From: Streptacidiphilus carbonis
GTDB lineage: Bacteria; Actinomycetota; Actinomycetes; Streptomycetales; Streptomycetaceae
Reading direction: 5' to 3'
Assembly: GCF_000787775.1 (NCBI RefSeq)
Contig: NZ_BBPM01000005.1
Location: forward strand, 62,001 to 126,000
Length of the DNA: 64,000 nucleotides
Shown: piece by piece, positions 24,991 to 33,786 of the stretch
Layout of the letters: each line of letters starts with the position of its first letter
How positions within the stretch are numbered: position 1 is the stretch's first letter
Notes under the pieces: generated by a model
Database searches by the model: none
What the model saw: only the letters and a program-made list of their open reading frames with translations
Told to the model about the DNA's origin: nothing
Translations under genes and position numbers: made by a program

Positions 24991-25026
24991 CACCGGGCCC
25001 GGAGCGGTTCCGACCGGGCCTCGGTG
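24991..25026 (+). terminator. Hairpin after the TAP hydrolase
   Basis: CACCG-GGCCCGG and CCGGGCC-T-CGGTG pair across an 11-base loop, with one bulged T, just after the stop at 24983. It is likely the transcription end of the TAP gene and separates it from the two-component system. Confidence 0.6.
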
Positions 25027-25133
25027 TCGTATGGTGCGGATCTCGAACAAGTCGTACCGAACGGGCGGCCCGGCGGGCGGATCACAGGCCGCAGTCCGTT
25101 CCTCATACCGCCCGGCGCCGGACGTACAGGATC

Positions 25134-26447
25134 ATGGAAGAGATGACGACGCAAGACCAAGCAGCGCGTGAACCGTCGGGCTCGGCGTCCGCCACGCCGA
25201 CGGCGCGCGCGCAGGACCGGGGCGCGGCCCAGGGCGCGAACCTGGTGGCCGCAGCAACCGTGCGGCTGCGGGTGCTGGCACGCTGGTGGGGATCCCGCTC
25301 CGCCGCCACCAAGGACCGCGGAATCGCGCTCGTCTTCACGGTGCTGTCGTTCGCGCCGCCGCTGTCGCGGGTCGGGGCCCAGATCAGTGACCTCCCCCAG
25401 CACGGCGCCTCCGTCGCGGGCGTGCTGCTGCCGCTGGGGCAGACCCTGCCGCTCGCGGTTCGCACCCGGTGGCCGGCCGCCTGCCTCGCCGTGGCGGGGG
25501 TCTCGTTCGCGGTGCACGAGGCGCTGGGCTACCCGCCGAGCTTCGGCAGCCTGGGGCTGTACATCGCGCTGTACTCCGTCGGTGCCCATCAGGACCGCCT
25601 GCGGCGGGTGGTACCGCTGGCGGCGACGGGCGGGTACGTGGTCTTCGTCGCCGTCCTGATCGCGCTGGGGTCCCACGAGGGCATGACCAGCTACTTGGTC
25701 TACTACATGGCCCTGGCGGTGGTGTGGGGCCTGGGCGTCCAGGTCCGCGGCCGGCGGGCGCAGGAGGCCGAGCGCCGGCGGCTGTCCACGCAGATGGCCA
25801 TCGACGCGGAACGCAGCCGCCTGGCCCGGGAGTTGCACGACGTGGTGACCCACCATGTCACCGCGATGGTGGTGCAGGCGGACGCGGCTCAGTACCTGAC
25901 CCGGTCGCCGGACCGCCTCCAGCAGACCCTCGACGCCATCGGCGGCACCGGGCGCCGCGCGATGGCCGACCTCCGGTTCCTGCTCGGCGTGCTGGAGCCG
26001 ACCGGTGACTCGGCGCCCAGGGAGCGGACGCCGGTGCCGGGCCGGGTGCCTGATCTGGTGGAGCAGACGCGGGCCGGCGGCCAGCCGGTCGAACTGGTCG
26101 AGGACGGAGAACCGTCCACCATGGCCATGGGCGCCCAACTCACGGCGTACCGCGTCGTGCAGGAATCACTGACGAACGCCGTGAAGCACGCCCCGGGGCG
26201 GCAGACGCTGGTACGGCTCACCCACAGCCCCGACTGGACGGCCGTCGAGGTCACCACCGCGGGACCGACCGACGGCGGTTCCAAGTCCTCCGCGCTGCTG
26301 GGTGGCGGCCCGCACATGTCGGGAGGCCGGGGCCTGACCGGGCTGCGGGAACGGGTGGAGATGCTCGGCGGCGAGTTCACGGCCGGGCCCCGCCCCGACG
26401 GCGGGTTCCGTGTGCACGCACGCATCCCCGCGGGAGGCGTCTCGTGA
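25134..26447 (+). CDS. NarL-partner sensor histidine kinase
   Basis: The 437-residue kinase has a ~60-residue charged N-terminal tail and about five to six membrane helices (residues 63-200). A HisKA_3 box follows with the phospho-histidine in 'RELHDVVTHHVTAMVVQ' (His235), then a GHKL ATPase domain ending 'GRGLTGLRERVEMLGGEF'. The stop overlaps the GTG of the response regulator (GTGA). The tail before the first helix is longer than usual for the family, so the true start could lie further inside. The signal is unknown. Confidence 0.88.
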   Translation: MEEMTTQDQAAREPSGSASATPTARAQDRGAAQGANLVAAATVRLRVLARWWGSRSAATKDRGIALVFTVLSFAPPLSRVGAQISDLPQHGASVAGVLLPLGQTLPLAVRTRWPAACLAVAGVSFAVHEALGYPPSFGSLGLYIALYSVGAHQDRLRRVVPLAATGGYVVFVAVLIALGSHEGMTSYLVYYMALAVVWGLGVQVRGRRAQEAERRRLSTQMAIDAERSRLARELHDVVTHHVTAMVVQADAAQYLTRSPDRLQQTLDAIGGTGRRAMADLRFLLGVLEPTGDSAPRERTPVPGRVPDLVEQTRAGGQPVELVEDGEPSTMAMGAQLTAYRVVQESLTNAVKHAPGRQTLVRLTHSPDWTAVEVTTAGPTDGGSKSSALLGGGPHMSGGRGLTGLRERVEMLGGEFTAGPRPDGGFRVHARIPAGGVS

Positions 26448-27142
26448 GCGCTCCACCCCCTGCGATCAAGGTGCTGGTCTGCGAGGACCAGGCCCTGGTG
26501 CGCGCCGGCTTCGTCACCATCCTCTCCGCCCAGCCCGACATGGAGGTCGTCGGAGAGGCCGCGGACGGCCGAGCGGCGATCCGCAGCGCCCAGGAACTGA
26601 AGCCGGACGTCGTCGTCATGGACATCCGCATGCCCCTGCTCGACGGAATCGAGGCCACCCGCCACCTGGCCGGCCCCGACTCCCCCAACCCCGCCAGGAT
26701 CCTGGTCGTCACGACGTTCAACATCGACGAGTACGTCTACGAAGCCCTGCGCGCCGGCGCCAGCGGCTTCATGCTGAAGGACGCCCCCGCGCCCGAACTG
26801 ATCAACGCGGTACGCGTCATCGCCCAAGGCGAGTCCCTCCTGGCCCCAGCCGTCACCCGCACCCTGATCGGCCGCTTCGCCGAACGCGTGCGACCCTCCA
26901 CCGCCCCCGCGCAAACCGAGAGCGAACGCCTGAAGGTCCTCACCTCCCGCGAGCAGGAAGTCTTCCTCCTCATCAGCGAGGGCCTGTCCAACGCCGAGAT
27001 CGCCAACGAACTGGTCATCAGTCACGAGACCGTGAAGACCTACGTGTCGCGCATCCTCACCAAACTGGACCTCCGCGACCGCGTCCAGGCGGTGGTCCTG
27101 GCGTATCGGGCGGGGTTGGCCGGGGGCCGCGACCGAGCCTGA
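26444..27142 (+). CDS. NarL/LuxR-family response regulator
   Basis: A 232-residue regulator with receiver phosphoacceptor Asp60 ('VVVMDIRMPLLDG'), a conserved Lys in 'GFMLKDAPAPE', and a LuxR helix-turn-helix near the C terminus ('LTSREQEVFLLISEGLSNAEIANELVI...VKTYVSRILTKLDLRDR'). It is translationally coupled to the kinase by the GTGA overlap. It is similar in layout to the regulator at 5320-6039, but the pairs are separate systems. The target is unknown; the flanking TAP hydrolase is one candidate. Confidence 0.92.
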   Translation: MSAPPPAIKVLVCEDQALVRAGFVTILSAQPDMEVVGEAADGRAAIRSAQELKPDVVVMDIRMPLLDGIEATRHLAGPDSPNPARILVVTTFNIDEYVYEALRAGASGFMLKDAPAPELINAVRVIAQGESLLAPAVTRTLIGRFAERVRPSTAPAQTESERLKVLTSREQEVFLLISEGLSNAEIANELVISHETVKTYVSRILTKLDLRDRVQAVVLAYRAGLAGGRDRA

Positions 27143-27291
27143 CGCGCTGTGACGAACGTCGTGGGCACCGTCAACCGGATACCGAGTAGACGGTGTCGAC
27201 CGGTCCGGCTTGCAGGACGCCGGCCAGCGAAAGTCCGACACCGGTCAACTGCCGGTAGGGAAACGCCGATCGGCCCGTAGGGACCCGGCTT

Positions 27292-28647
27292 TCAGCCTGG
27301 TGTCGGGACGTGGGTCAGTGGCCGGAGGAAGTCGGCGGCATCGGTGTGGTGGAAGTGCTCGCCACGGCCCAGCGCGTTGACGTCGAATCCGAGCCCCACC
27401 AGCAGCGGGACCGCATCCCAGGCGCCGCGGGCCGCCGCCCACACGACCAGGCCGGGCCGCTGCCGGCGTGCGGCGCCTGCTGCTGCCCGCAACAGCTCCA
27501 CCGCGGCCTGGTCGCCCGCCAGGGCTGCGGCGACCAGCCTGTCGGCACCGTCGGGCGGTGACCAGGGAGCGCCGTGCGCAGCCAGGTACTCCAGCACCCG
27601 GGTGCTGCCGCACACCGCGGCCAGGCGTGCCGGGGCGGTTCCGTTCCAGGCCCGCAGGTGCTCCGGACGGTCCTCGGGGAACCGGAACTCGGCGCGCAGG
27701 TCGGCGCACTGGCCCAGCAGTCGCACCCGGTCGGCGAGGTCGTGGGTGACGGCCCACCACAGTTGATCGGCGATCAGCTCGGCGGGCGAGGGGATCGCGT
27801 CGCCGAGCCGTGCCCGCCACGGGCCGCCGCCACGGCCGAGGCCGTGGTCGATCAGCAGGCCCAGGTGGCTGTCGTCGGTTCCGAACTGCCGGTTGTACAG
27901 CGCCTGGGCGTCATTGGGGTCGGCACCTGAGTCCAGGAGCGTCCGCGCCAGCGCATCGGCTGCCGGGTGGGCGGGCTGCCCGCCCTCGCCGCCGCCCAGC
28001 GCACCGGCCAGGGCGGTGAAGGGCGAGGTCAGGCCGTGCCAGAGGTAGCCGGCGTTCGGGTCGGCGCCGTGGTCCAGCAACACGCGGGCGGTCCGGACGA
28101 CCGCGTCCGGGCGGATGGCGGGGTCGTGCCGGGCGTACGCCAGATACAGCATCGGCTCCCATCCGAACGGGCCGCCCTCGGCCGCGGCCAGGGTCGGATC
28201 CGCGGCCAGCAGGGCAGCGAGCGCCTCGACGTCGGCGGCGGCAGCCGCCGCGTGGACCGAGCCGGCGGTGAGCCCGGGGTGCGCCGCCAACAGCGCGGAG
28301 GCCCGTTGCCAGCGGGCCGGATGGTCGTCGTGGCCGTACCGCAGACAGGCCAGCAACAGGAACGCGTCGGCGCGTGAACCCGCCGCGTCGACCTGGTCCG
28401 GGACCCGGCGGTAGCGCCGGATGGTCTGCACGTGCCGCTTGAGCGCGGCCCACGACGGGAAACCGTGACGGCGGGCGATGACCAGCTGAGCGCCGGCCAG
28501 GGACGGCCGGTGCGGCCCGTCCGGGTGGTGGGCGCCCACCAGGACCAGTGCGTCCGAGGCACCGGACCCGGCACGGTCGCGAAGATCCTTCGCCTGCTTG
28601 CGCAGCTGCTCGAAGTTCGGGTCGTCGGGAAGACGAACGGTCGCCAC
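27292..28647 (-). CDS. Ankyrin-repeat-like protein
   Basis: This 451-residue cytoplasmic protein begins 'ATVRLPDDPNFEQLRKQAKDLRDR', an N-terminal module found in actinobacterial ankyrin proteins. It then has degenerate ankyrin repeats such as 'ARVLLDHGADPNAGYLW', 'ARTLLDSGADPNDAQAL' and 'VLEYLAAHGAPWSPPDGADRLVAAALAGDQAAVELL'. Such repeats mediate protein-protein contacts; no enzyme domain is visible. The GTG at 28645-28647 is chosen for the strong GGAAGGAGG six bases upstream. The partner and role are unknown. Confidence 0.8.
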   Translation of the reverse strand: MATVRLPDDPNFEQLRKQAKDLRDRAGSGASDALVLVGAHHPDGPHRPSLAGAQLVIARRHGFPSWAALKRHVQTIRRYRRVPDQVDAAGSRADAFLLLACLRYGHDDHPARWQRASALLAAHPGLTAGSVHAAAAAADVEALAALLAADPTLAAAEGGPFGWEPMLYLAYARHDPAIRPDAVVRTARVLLDHGADPNAGYLWHGLTSPFTALAGALGGGEGGQPAHPAADALARTLLDSGADPNDAQALYNRQFGTDDSHLGLLIDHGLGRGGGPWRARLGDAIPSPAELIADQLWWAVTHDLADRVRLLGQCADLRAEFRFPEDRPEHLRAWNGTAPARLAAVCGSTRVLEYLAAHGAPWSPPDGADRLVAAALAGDQAAVELLRAAAGAARRQRPGLVVWAAARGAWDAVPLLVGLGFDVNALGRGEHFHHTDAADFLRPLTHVPTPG

Positions 28648-28944
28648 AGCGACCTCCTTCCAGGGCCCGCGGTCCGCTACGCCGGGCTGAAAGGAGGTAC
28701 AGGACCATGCCCTTGCCTCATACACAACCGGGTGGGCTCAGCCCCGTCCGCGGACCGGAGGCGCCCCGGGACGCCAACGGCAGTCTAGCCGGACCGCCGG
28801 CGCCGCACCCGGTTCTCGTAGTCGGCCCGGTAGCCCCCCGCACAACCCGCTCGGGCCGCGGTGGCACCGGCCGCCACCGATGAGTTTCGCCATGGCGTCC
28901 CGTCTGTACCGACAGACCGTTCAACCGCGACCAAGGAGTGCACC
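28648..28944. other. Divergent intergenic region, 297 bases
   Basis: This gap separates the divergent ankyrin-like and DHFR-like genes. It must hold both promoters, but I could not pick confident -35/-10 pairs. Shine-Dalgarno sequences are clear at both ends (AAGGAGG for the minus gene, AAGGAG for the plus gene). No small gene is convincing. Confidence 0.5.
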
Positions 28945-29520
28945 GTGACTGCCACCTACACCTTCGACGTCTTCGCCAGCCTCGACGGCTACGCCGACGT
29001 GACCAGCGGCGACTGGGGCGGCTACTGGGGCAAGCAGGGCCCCGAGCTGCTCGACCACCGCCTCGGCCTGTACGCCGCGGAGCAGCGGATGGTCTTCGGG
29101 GCCAACACCTACCGGGCCTTCGTGGGACTGCTGGCGAGCAGCGAGGAGACTGTGGGCGACCCGTGGGTCACCCGGATGCTGGGCATGCCGGCGACGGTGG
29201 TGTCGTCCACTCTGCAGGGCCCTCTGGACTGGCCGGACGCGACCGTCGTGAGCGGTGACGCCGTCGACGTCGTGGCCCGGCTCAAGAAGGAGTCCGACGT
29301 TCCGTTGCGTTCGCACGGCAGCCTGTCGTTGAACCGGGCGCTGATGGCCGCCGGTCTGGTCGACCGCGTGCAGGTGACGATCTTCCCGGTGATCACCGGT
29401 CGGACCGGAGACCACCTGATCTTCGCCGGTGCGGCGGACTTCGACCTGGAGTTGCTCGAGAGCCGGACGCTGGACGGCCGCATCCAGGAACTCGTCTACC
29501 GTCCCACCCTGCACGTCTGA
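28945..29520 (+). CDS. RibD C-terminal/dihydrofolate-reductase-like protein
   Basis: The 191-residue protein has the DHFR-like fold of the RibD C-terminal family. It opens 'YTFDVFASLDGYADV', shows 'RMVFGANTYRAFVGLL', continues with 'PLRSHGSLSLNRALMAAGLVDRVQVTIFPVITG', and ends 'LLESRTLDGRIQELVYRP'. Members bind NADPH and reduce pteridine- or pyrimidine-like compounds; many actinobacterial paralogues are uncharacterised. AAGGAG lies six bases before the GTG at 28945. The physiological substrate is unknown. Confidence 0.85.
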   Translation: MTATYTFDVFASLDGYADVTSGDWGGYWGKQGPELLDHRLGLYAAEQRMVFGANTYRAFVGLLASSEETVGDPWVTRMLGMPATVVSSTLQGPLDWPDATVVSGDAVDVVARLKKESDVPLRSHGSLSLNRALMAAGLVDRVQVTIFPVITGRTGDHLIFAGAADFDLELLESRTLDGRIQELVYRPTLHV

Positions 29521-29752
29521 GACCGCCGACCCGAGGACACCCCGGGCCTCCTCGACCTGCAGACCGCGGCCTCCCGGGCCCGTTCGAGGCCGAGGAGCGC
29601 CGGCGGCGCGCCCCGACCGGCCCCGCCTCGTGCGGACCGGCCGGAGGCCACTGCCCCGGTCCCCCGGGCCAGCTCTCCATCTCTCGGGCGAAGTAGACTA
29701 ATCAGGCATTTCCCCGAGGAGCCGGGTATCCCCTAGCGCCGGGAGCACTCGT

Positions 29753-31846
29753 ATGGCGGACCAATCTGTGCGCGGCCCGACCGGCTACGACCCGCGGAAC
29801 AGACCGGCGTCGTCGCCGGCCAAGGCGGACCTGCTGGCCCTCACCGGCATGGGCAGCTTCGACTGGGACCTCGAAGCCGGGACGTACCACCTCGACGAGG
29901 TCGGCCTGGACGTCTTCGACCTGCGGGCGGACGAGTACGACGGCCGCCCGGCCTCACTCGCGGACCGCGTCACCCGCGAGGACGGCATGCGCCTCGACGC
30001 CGCGGTGACACTGGCCATCCAGGCCGGCCACCTGACCTTCGCGGCCTACTTCCAGGTGGTCTGCCGCGACGGAACCCGCCGCTGGGCGCACACCCAGGGC
30101 CGCATCCTGCGGGACGAGCGGGCCCGCCCCTACCGAATCGTCGGCATCGTCCGCAACGCCGACGAGGAACTGGCGCACGCCGAGGCGATGCGCACCCTGG
30201 GAGCCGACCGGCGCCGCCAGACGGACGCCGTCCGGGCCACCACCGAGGCCCTCGCCCGTGCCCTCACCGTGCAGGACGTGATCGGCGTGCTCACCGACAG
30301 TGAAGGGCTCCGCCGGTTCGGCGCGGACGGACTCGCCCTCGGCCTGATCGAAGGCACCAGCCTGCGGCTGGTCGCCGCCACCCACCCGCCCTCACCGGCG
30401 CTCAAGGCCCAGGACGACTTCTCGCTCACCCGATTGGACGACCAGCTGCCGCTGGCCGAAGCCGTCCGCACCGGACGGCCGCAGTTCATCGCCGACCAGG
30501 ACGAACTCTGCACCCGCTTCCCCCGGCTCCGCCCCTACGCGGACCAGATGGGCATCAACGCGGGCGCCTTCCTCCCCCTGGTCGCCCAGGCACGCACCCT
30601 GGGCGCACTGGGCCTCTACTACGGCGACAGCCACGACTTCAGCACCGAGGACCGCAACATCTGCATCGCCCTCACCAGCGCCGTGGCCCAGTCCCTGCAA
30701 CGCGCCGTGCTGTTCGACCAGGAGCGCGAGTTCGCCACCACCCTGCAGACCACCATGCTGCCCCGACGGATCCCGCAGATCAGCGGGGGCGAGGTGGCCG
30801 TCCGCTACCGGGCCGGCCGCAGCGGCCGGGAGGTGGGCGGGGACTGGTACGACGTGATCCCGCTGCCGCACGGCCGGGTCGGACTCGCCGTCGGCGACGT
30901 CGAGGGGCACGACAGCCACGCCGCCGCCGTCATGGGCCAGCTGCGGATCGCCCTGCGCGCCTACGCCGCCGAGGGCCACGCCCCCTCCACCGTCCTGGCC
31001 CGTGCCTCGCGGTTCCTGGCCGAACTCGACACCGAGCGCTCCGCCACCTGCATCTACGTCGAGGCGGACCTGGAGGCCGGCTCGCTGCGGCTGGCCCGGG
31101 CCGGCCATCTGGAACCGCTGCTGCGCCACCGCGGCGGCCGCACCACCTGGCCACCCGTACGCGGCGGACTCCCGTTGGGGATGGCCACCGTCCTCGGAAC
31201 GGACGACTATCCGGAGACCCGGCTCCACCTCAACCACGACGGCGTCCTGCTGCTCTGCACCGACGGTCTGGTGGAGCGGCCCGGCCAGGACATCACCGAC
31301 GGCATGGACGCACTCGCTGAGGCGCTGCAGTCCGGGCCGCTGCGCACCGAGGAGCTGGCCGACCACCTGTGCTGCCACGAGTTCGAGCACTCCGGCACCG
31401 AGGACGACATGGCGCTGCTCCTGCTGCGGCGCACCCCCGTCGCCGGCGGCCACCTCCCGATCCGCACGGTGCAGCACATCCACCAGGCCGATCCGCAGGG
31501 GCTGGTCGAGGCCCGCGCCGTGCTGCGGCAGACCCTGTCCGCCTGGGCGGCCACCGGGCCGGTCGGCGACATCGAACTGGTCGCGGACGAGCTGATCACG
31601 AACTCCCTGGTGCACACCGACAGCGGTGCGACGCTGACCGTCGAACTCCTCGGCGACGCCAGCCCCAGGCTCCGCCTGGAGATCCAGGACTCCTCCAGCG
31701 AGTGGCCCCGACGCCGGGCCCCCGGCGAGACCGCCACCTCCGGTCGCGGACTGCTGCTGGTGGACGCCCTGGCCGAGCGGTGGGGAGTGCAACCGCTGGG
31801 TTCCGGCAAGAGCGTCTGGTGCGAGTTCCCGCTGCCCGCACCGTGA
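29753..31846 (+). CDS. PAS-GAF-PP2C (SpoIIE)-HATPase phosphatase regulator
   Basis: A 697-residue signalling protein. Domain order: PAS (about 25-140, 'GSFDWDLEAGTYHLDEVGLDVF'), GAF (about 160-320, 'AFLPLVAQARTLGALGLYYG'), SpoIIE-type PP2C phosphatase (about 325-560, with metal-site Asp residues in 'GGDWYDVIPL', 'VGDVEGHD' and 'LCTDGLVE'), and an anti-sigma-factor-type HATPase (about 580-697, 'ADELITNSLVHT', 'SGRGLLLVDALAERWG'). These proteins dephosphorylate anti-anti-sigma factors and may bind sigma or anti-sigma partners, so they act in stress or development. GGGAG lies seven bases before the ATG. The gene stands alone, and the signal is unknown. Confidence 0.9.
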   Translation: MADQSVRGPTGYDPRNRPASSPAKADLLALTGMGSFDWDLEAGTYHLDEVGLDVFDLRADEYDGRPASLADRVTREDGMRLDAAVTLAIQAGHLTFAAYFQVVCRDGTRRWAHTQGRILRDERARPYRIVGIVRNADEELAHAEAMRTLGADRRRQTDAVRATTEALARALTVQDVIGVLTDSEGLRRFGADGLALGLIEGTSLRLVAATHPPSPALKAQDDFSLTRLDDQLPLAEAVRTGRPQFIADQDELCTRFPRLRPYADQMGINAGAFLPLVAQARTLGALGLYYGDSHDFSTEDRNICIALTSAVAQSLQRAVLFDQEREFATTLQTTMLPRRIPQISGGEVAVRYRAGRSGREVGGDWYDVIPLPHGRVGLAVGDVEGHDSHAAAVMGQLRIALRAYAAEGHAPSTVLARASRFLAELDTERSATCIYVEADLEAGSLRLARAGHLEPLLRHRGGRTTWPPVRGGLPLGMATVLGTDDYPETRLHLNHDGVLLLCTDGLVERPGQDITDGMDALAEALQSGPLRTEELADHLCCHEFEHSGTEDDMALLLLRRTPVAGGHLPIRTVQHIHQADPQGLVEARAVLRQTLSAWAATGPVGDIELVADELITNSLVHTDSGATLTVELLGDASPRLRLEIQDSSSEWPRRRAPGETATSGRGLLLVDALAERWGVQPLGSGKSVWCEFPLPAP

Positions 31847-31868
31847 GCGGCGGCAGCGCACAGCGGCC

Positions 31869-31898
31869 GTGGGGCCGCCGGATGTCCGGCGGCCCCAC
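31869..31898. terminator. Bidirectional hairpin between convergent genes
   Basis: GTGGGGCCGCCGGA (31869-31882), a two-base loop and its exact complement (31885-31898) lie between the convergent phosphatase stop (31846) and ABC permease stop (31935). It probably ends both transcripts. Confidence 0.75.
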
Positions 31899-31934
31899 GT
31901 CGTGGCGCTGTGCTGGGGGCTGTGCCGTGCCCGG

Positions 31935-32882
31935 TCACTCCTCCGCAGCGGCCGCCGCGACGGGTGCGTTGCCCACCCCGGCCGTGCCGGTGGCCGCGCC
32001 GCCGGCGACGCCCTCCACCAGGTACCGCTGCAGCAGCGCGAAGACCACCAGGATCGGCGCGGCCACGATCATCGTGGCCGCGGCGATCAGCGGCCATTGG
32101 CTGCCGTGCTCGCCGAAGAAGCTGTAGAGGCCACGGGTGACCGGCCACAGGCTGGAGTCGGTGAGCATGATCAGCGGCAGGATCAGGTTGTTCCAGGAGG
32201 CCACGAAGCCGAACACGGCGAAGGTCGCCAGCGCCGGTTTCATCTGCGGGATGATGATGGTGAAGATGAAGCGGAGGTAGCCGCAGCCGTCCATCGCCGC
32301 CGCCTCGTCCAACTCCCTCGGGATGGTCTTGATGTAGCCGACGAAGAAGAAGAAGCCGGCCCCCGCGAGCGAGGTGAGGGTCAGATAGCCCAGCCGGTTG
32401 TCGTACAGGCCGAGCTTCTGCGCCTCGATGAACAGCGGGATCAGGCCCGCGGGCAGAAAGCCGGAGAAGACGAAGAACGCGTACAGCACATTGGAGTGCT
32501 TGAACCAGCCCCGCGAGATCGGGAAGGCCAGGAACACTCCGAGGACCAGGGTGATGACGTCCGGGACGACGGCGTAGATCAGCGAGTTGACCATCTCGGT
32601 GGCGAAGTCGCCCTGCGTCCAGGCGGCGGAGAAGTTGCTCAGCGTCCAGTGCTTGGGCAGGCCGGTCGGGTCCTGCAGGAAGTCCAGGTTGTTCTTGAAC
32701 GCCTGAAGCAGCATGTAGACCAGCGGCAGCGCGAAGAAGCCCGCCGAGACCACGAAGCAGAACAACTGGACGCCGCTCAGCCGCAGCCCCCGGATCAGCC
32801 CGCGGCGGCGGGCGGCGCGCTTCGGGTCGACGGCGACGGCCGGGTCGCGCTGCCCGTGCAGTCGCGTGGTGAGGGCACTCAC
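31935..32882 (-). CDS. ABC sugar permease, MalG-like (CUT1)
   Basis: A 315-residue permease with six membrane helices and the EAA motif 'EAAAMDGCGYLRFIFTIIIPQMKPALA', which contacts the ATPase. The GTG start (32880-32882) overlaps the stop of the first permease (GTGA). The last ~20 residues are an Ala/Gly-rich tail. Together with the first permease and the binding lipoprotein it forms a CUT1 oligosaccharide importer. No ATPase is encoded in the set, as is common for Streptomyces importers that share MsiK. Confidence 0.9.
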   Translation of the reverse strand: MSALTTRLHGQRDPAVAVDPKRAARRRGLIRGLRLSGVQLFCFVVSAGFFALPLVYMLLQAFKNNLDFLQDPTGLPKHWTLSNFSAAWTQGDFATEMVNSLIYAVVPDVITLVLGVFLAFPISRGWFKHSNVLYAFFVFSGFLPAGLIPLFIEAQKLGLYDNRLGYLTLTSLAGAGFFFFVGYIKTIPRELDEAAAMDGCGYLRFIFTIIIPQMKPALATFAVFGFVASWNNLILPLIMLTDSSLWPVTRGLYSFFGEHGSQWPLIAAATMIVAAPILVVFALLQRYLVEGVAGGAATGTAGVGNAPVAAAAAEE

Positions 32883-33778
32883 AGGGCCACCTCCCGCCGG
32901 CGGAGGCGCCACAGCAGCACGCCGCCGATGGCCGCGGTGAAGACGAACTGCACCATGGCGAGGGTGGAGCCGAGCCCCAGGTCGGGGTTGACGCCGAAGG
33001 CCGAGTTGAACATGAACATCCCGATGGTCTGGGTCTTGTACTGGCCCTGGGTCATCACCAGGATCAGCGCGTACTCGCCCAGGCTGCCGATCGCGGTGAG
33101 GAAGACGTTCACCGTGGTGGCCGGGGCCAGCATGGGCCAGGTGATCCTGGTGAAGCGGCGGACGGGACCGCAGCCGTCCAGCGAGGCGGCCTCGTACAAC
33201 TCCGGTGGAATGCGCCTCAGTCCGGCGATGTAGACCAGCATGGTGTAGCCGGAGAACATCCACACATTGACCGCCACGATCAGCCAGATCGAGATCGAGG
33301 AGTCGCCGAGGAAGGCGCTCGAACCGCCGGAGAGCGAGTGCACGATCTTCTCCGCCGGACCGCTGCTCGGGTCGAGGATCAACGAGAAGAGCACGCCGAC
33401 GATGGTCACCGAGAAGATCTGCGGCATGAAGATCAGGGCCCGGTAGAGCCCGTAGCCGAACCGCCGGCGCTGCAGCAGCAGAGCCAGGCCCAGACCGACC
33501 CCGATCTGAAGCACCGTCACACCGGCGGTGTACTTCAACGTCGTCACCACGGCGTCGGAGACCTGCGAGTAGTTGCTGGTGAACAGGTTGCGGTAGTTGC
33601 ACAGGCCGCAGTAGTTCATCGGGGTGCCCGGCACTCCGGAGTACTCGGTGAGCGAGTAGTAGACCGTGGCCAGGGACGGGTAGAGCCCGAAGGTGAGCCA
33701 GCCGATGGAGGGCACCAGGATGGAGAGCCAGGGGATCCAGCGCCTGGTCCTGCTGGTGCCGAAGGGGTTGGTGGACAC
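32879..33778 (-). CDS. ABC sugar permease, MalF-like (CUT1)
   Basis: A 299-residue permease with six helices, beginning 'VSTNPFGTSRTRRWIPWLSILVPSIGWLTFGLYP', and the EAA loop 'YEAASLDGCGPVRRFTRITWPMLAP'. The GTG at 33776-33778 lies eight bases after the binding-protein stop, with a GGGGG Shine-Dalgarno upstream. The long open frame upstream is a shadow of the binding-protein gene. It pairs with the MalG-like permease encoded next as a heterodimeric channel. Confidence 0.9.
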   Translation of the reverse strand: MSTNPFGTSRTRRWIPWLSILVPSIGWLTFGLYPSLATVYYSLTEYSGVPGTPMNYCGLCNYRNLFTSNYSQVSDAVVTTLKYTAGVTVLQIGVGLGLALLLQRRRFGYGLYRALIFMPQIFSVTIVGVLFSLILDPSSGPAEKIVHSLSGGSSAFLGDSSISIWLIVAVNVWMFSGYTMLVYIAGLRRIPPELYEAASLDGCGPVRRFTRITWPMLAPATTVNVFLTAIGSLGEYALILVMTQGQYKTQTIGMFMFNSAFGVNPDLGLGSTLAMVQFVFTAAIGGVLLWRLRRREVAL

Positions 33779-33786
33779 GGCGCCCC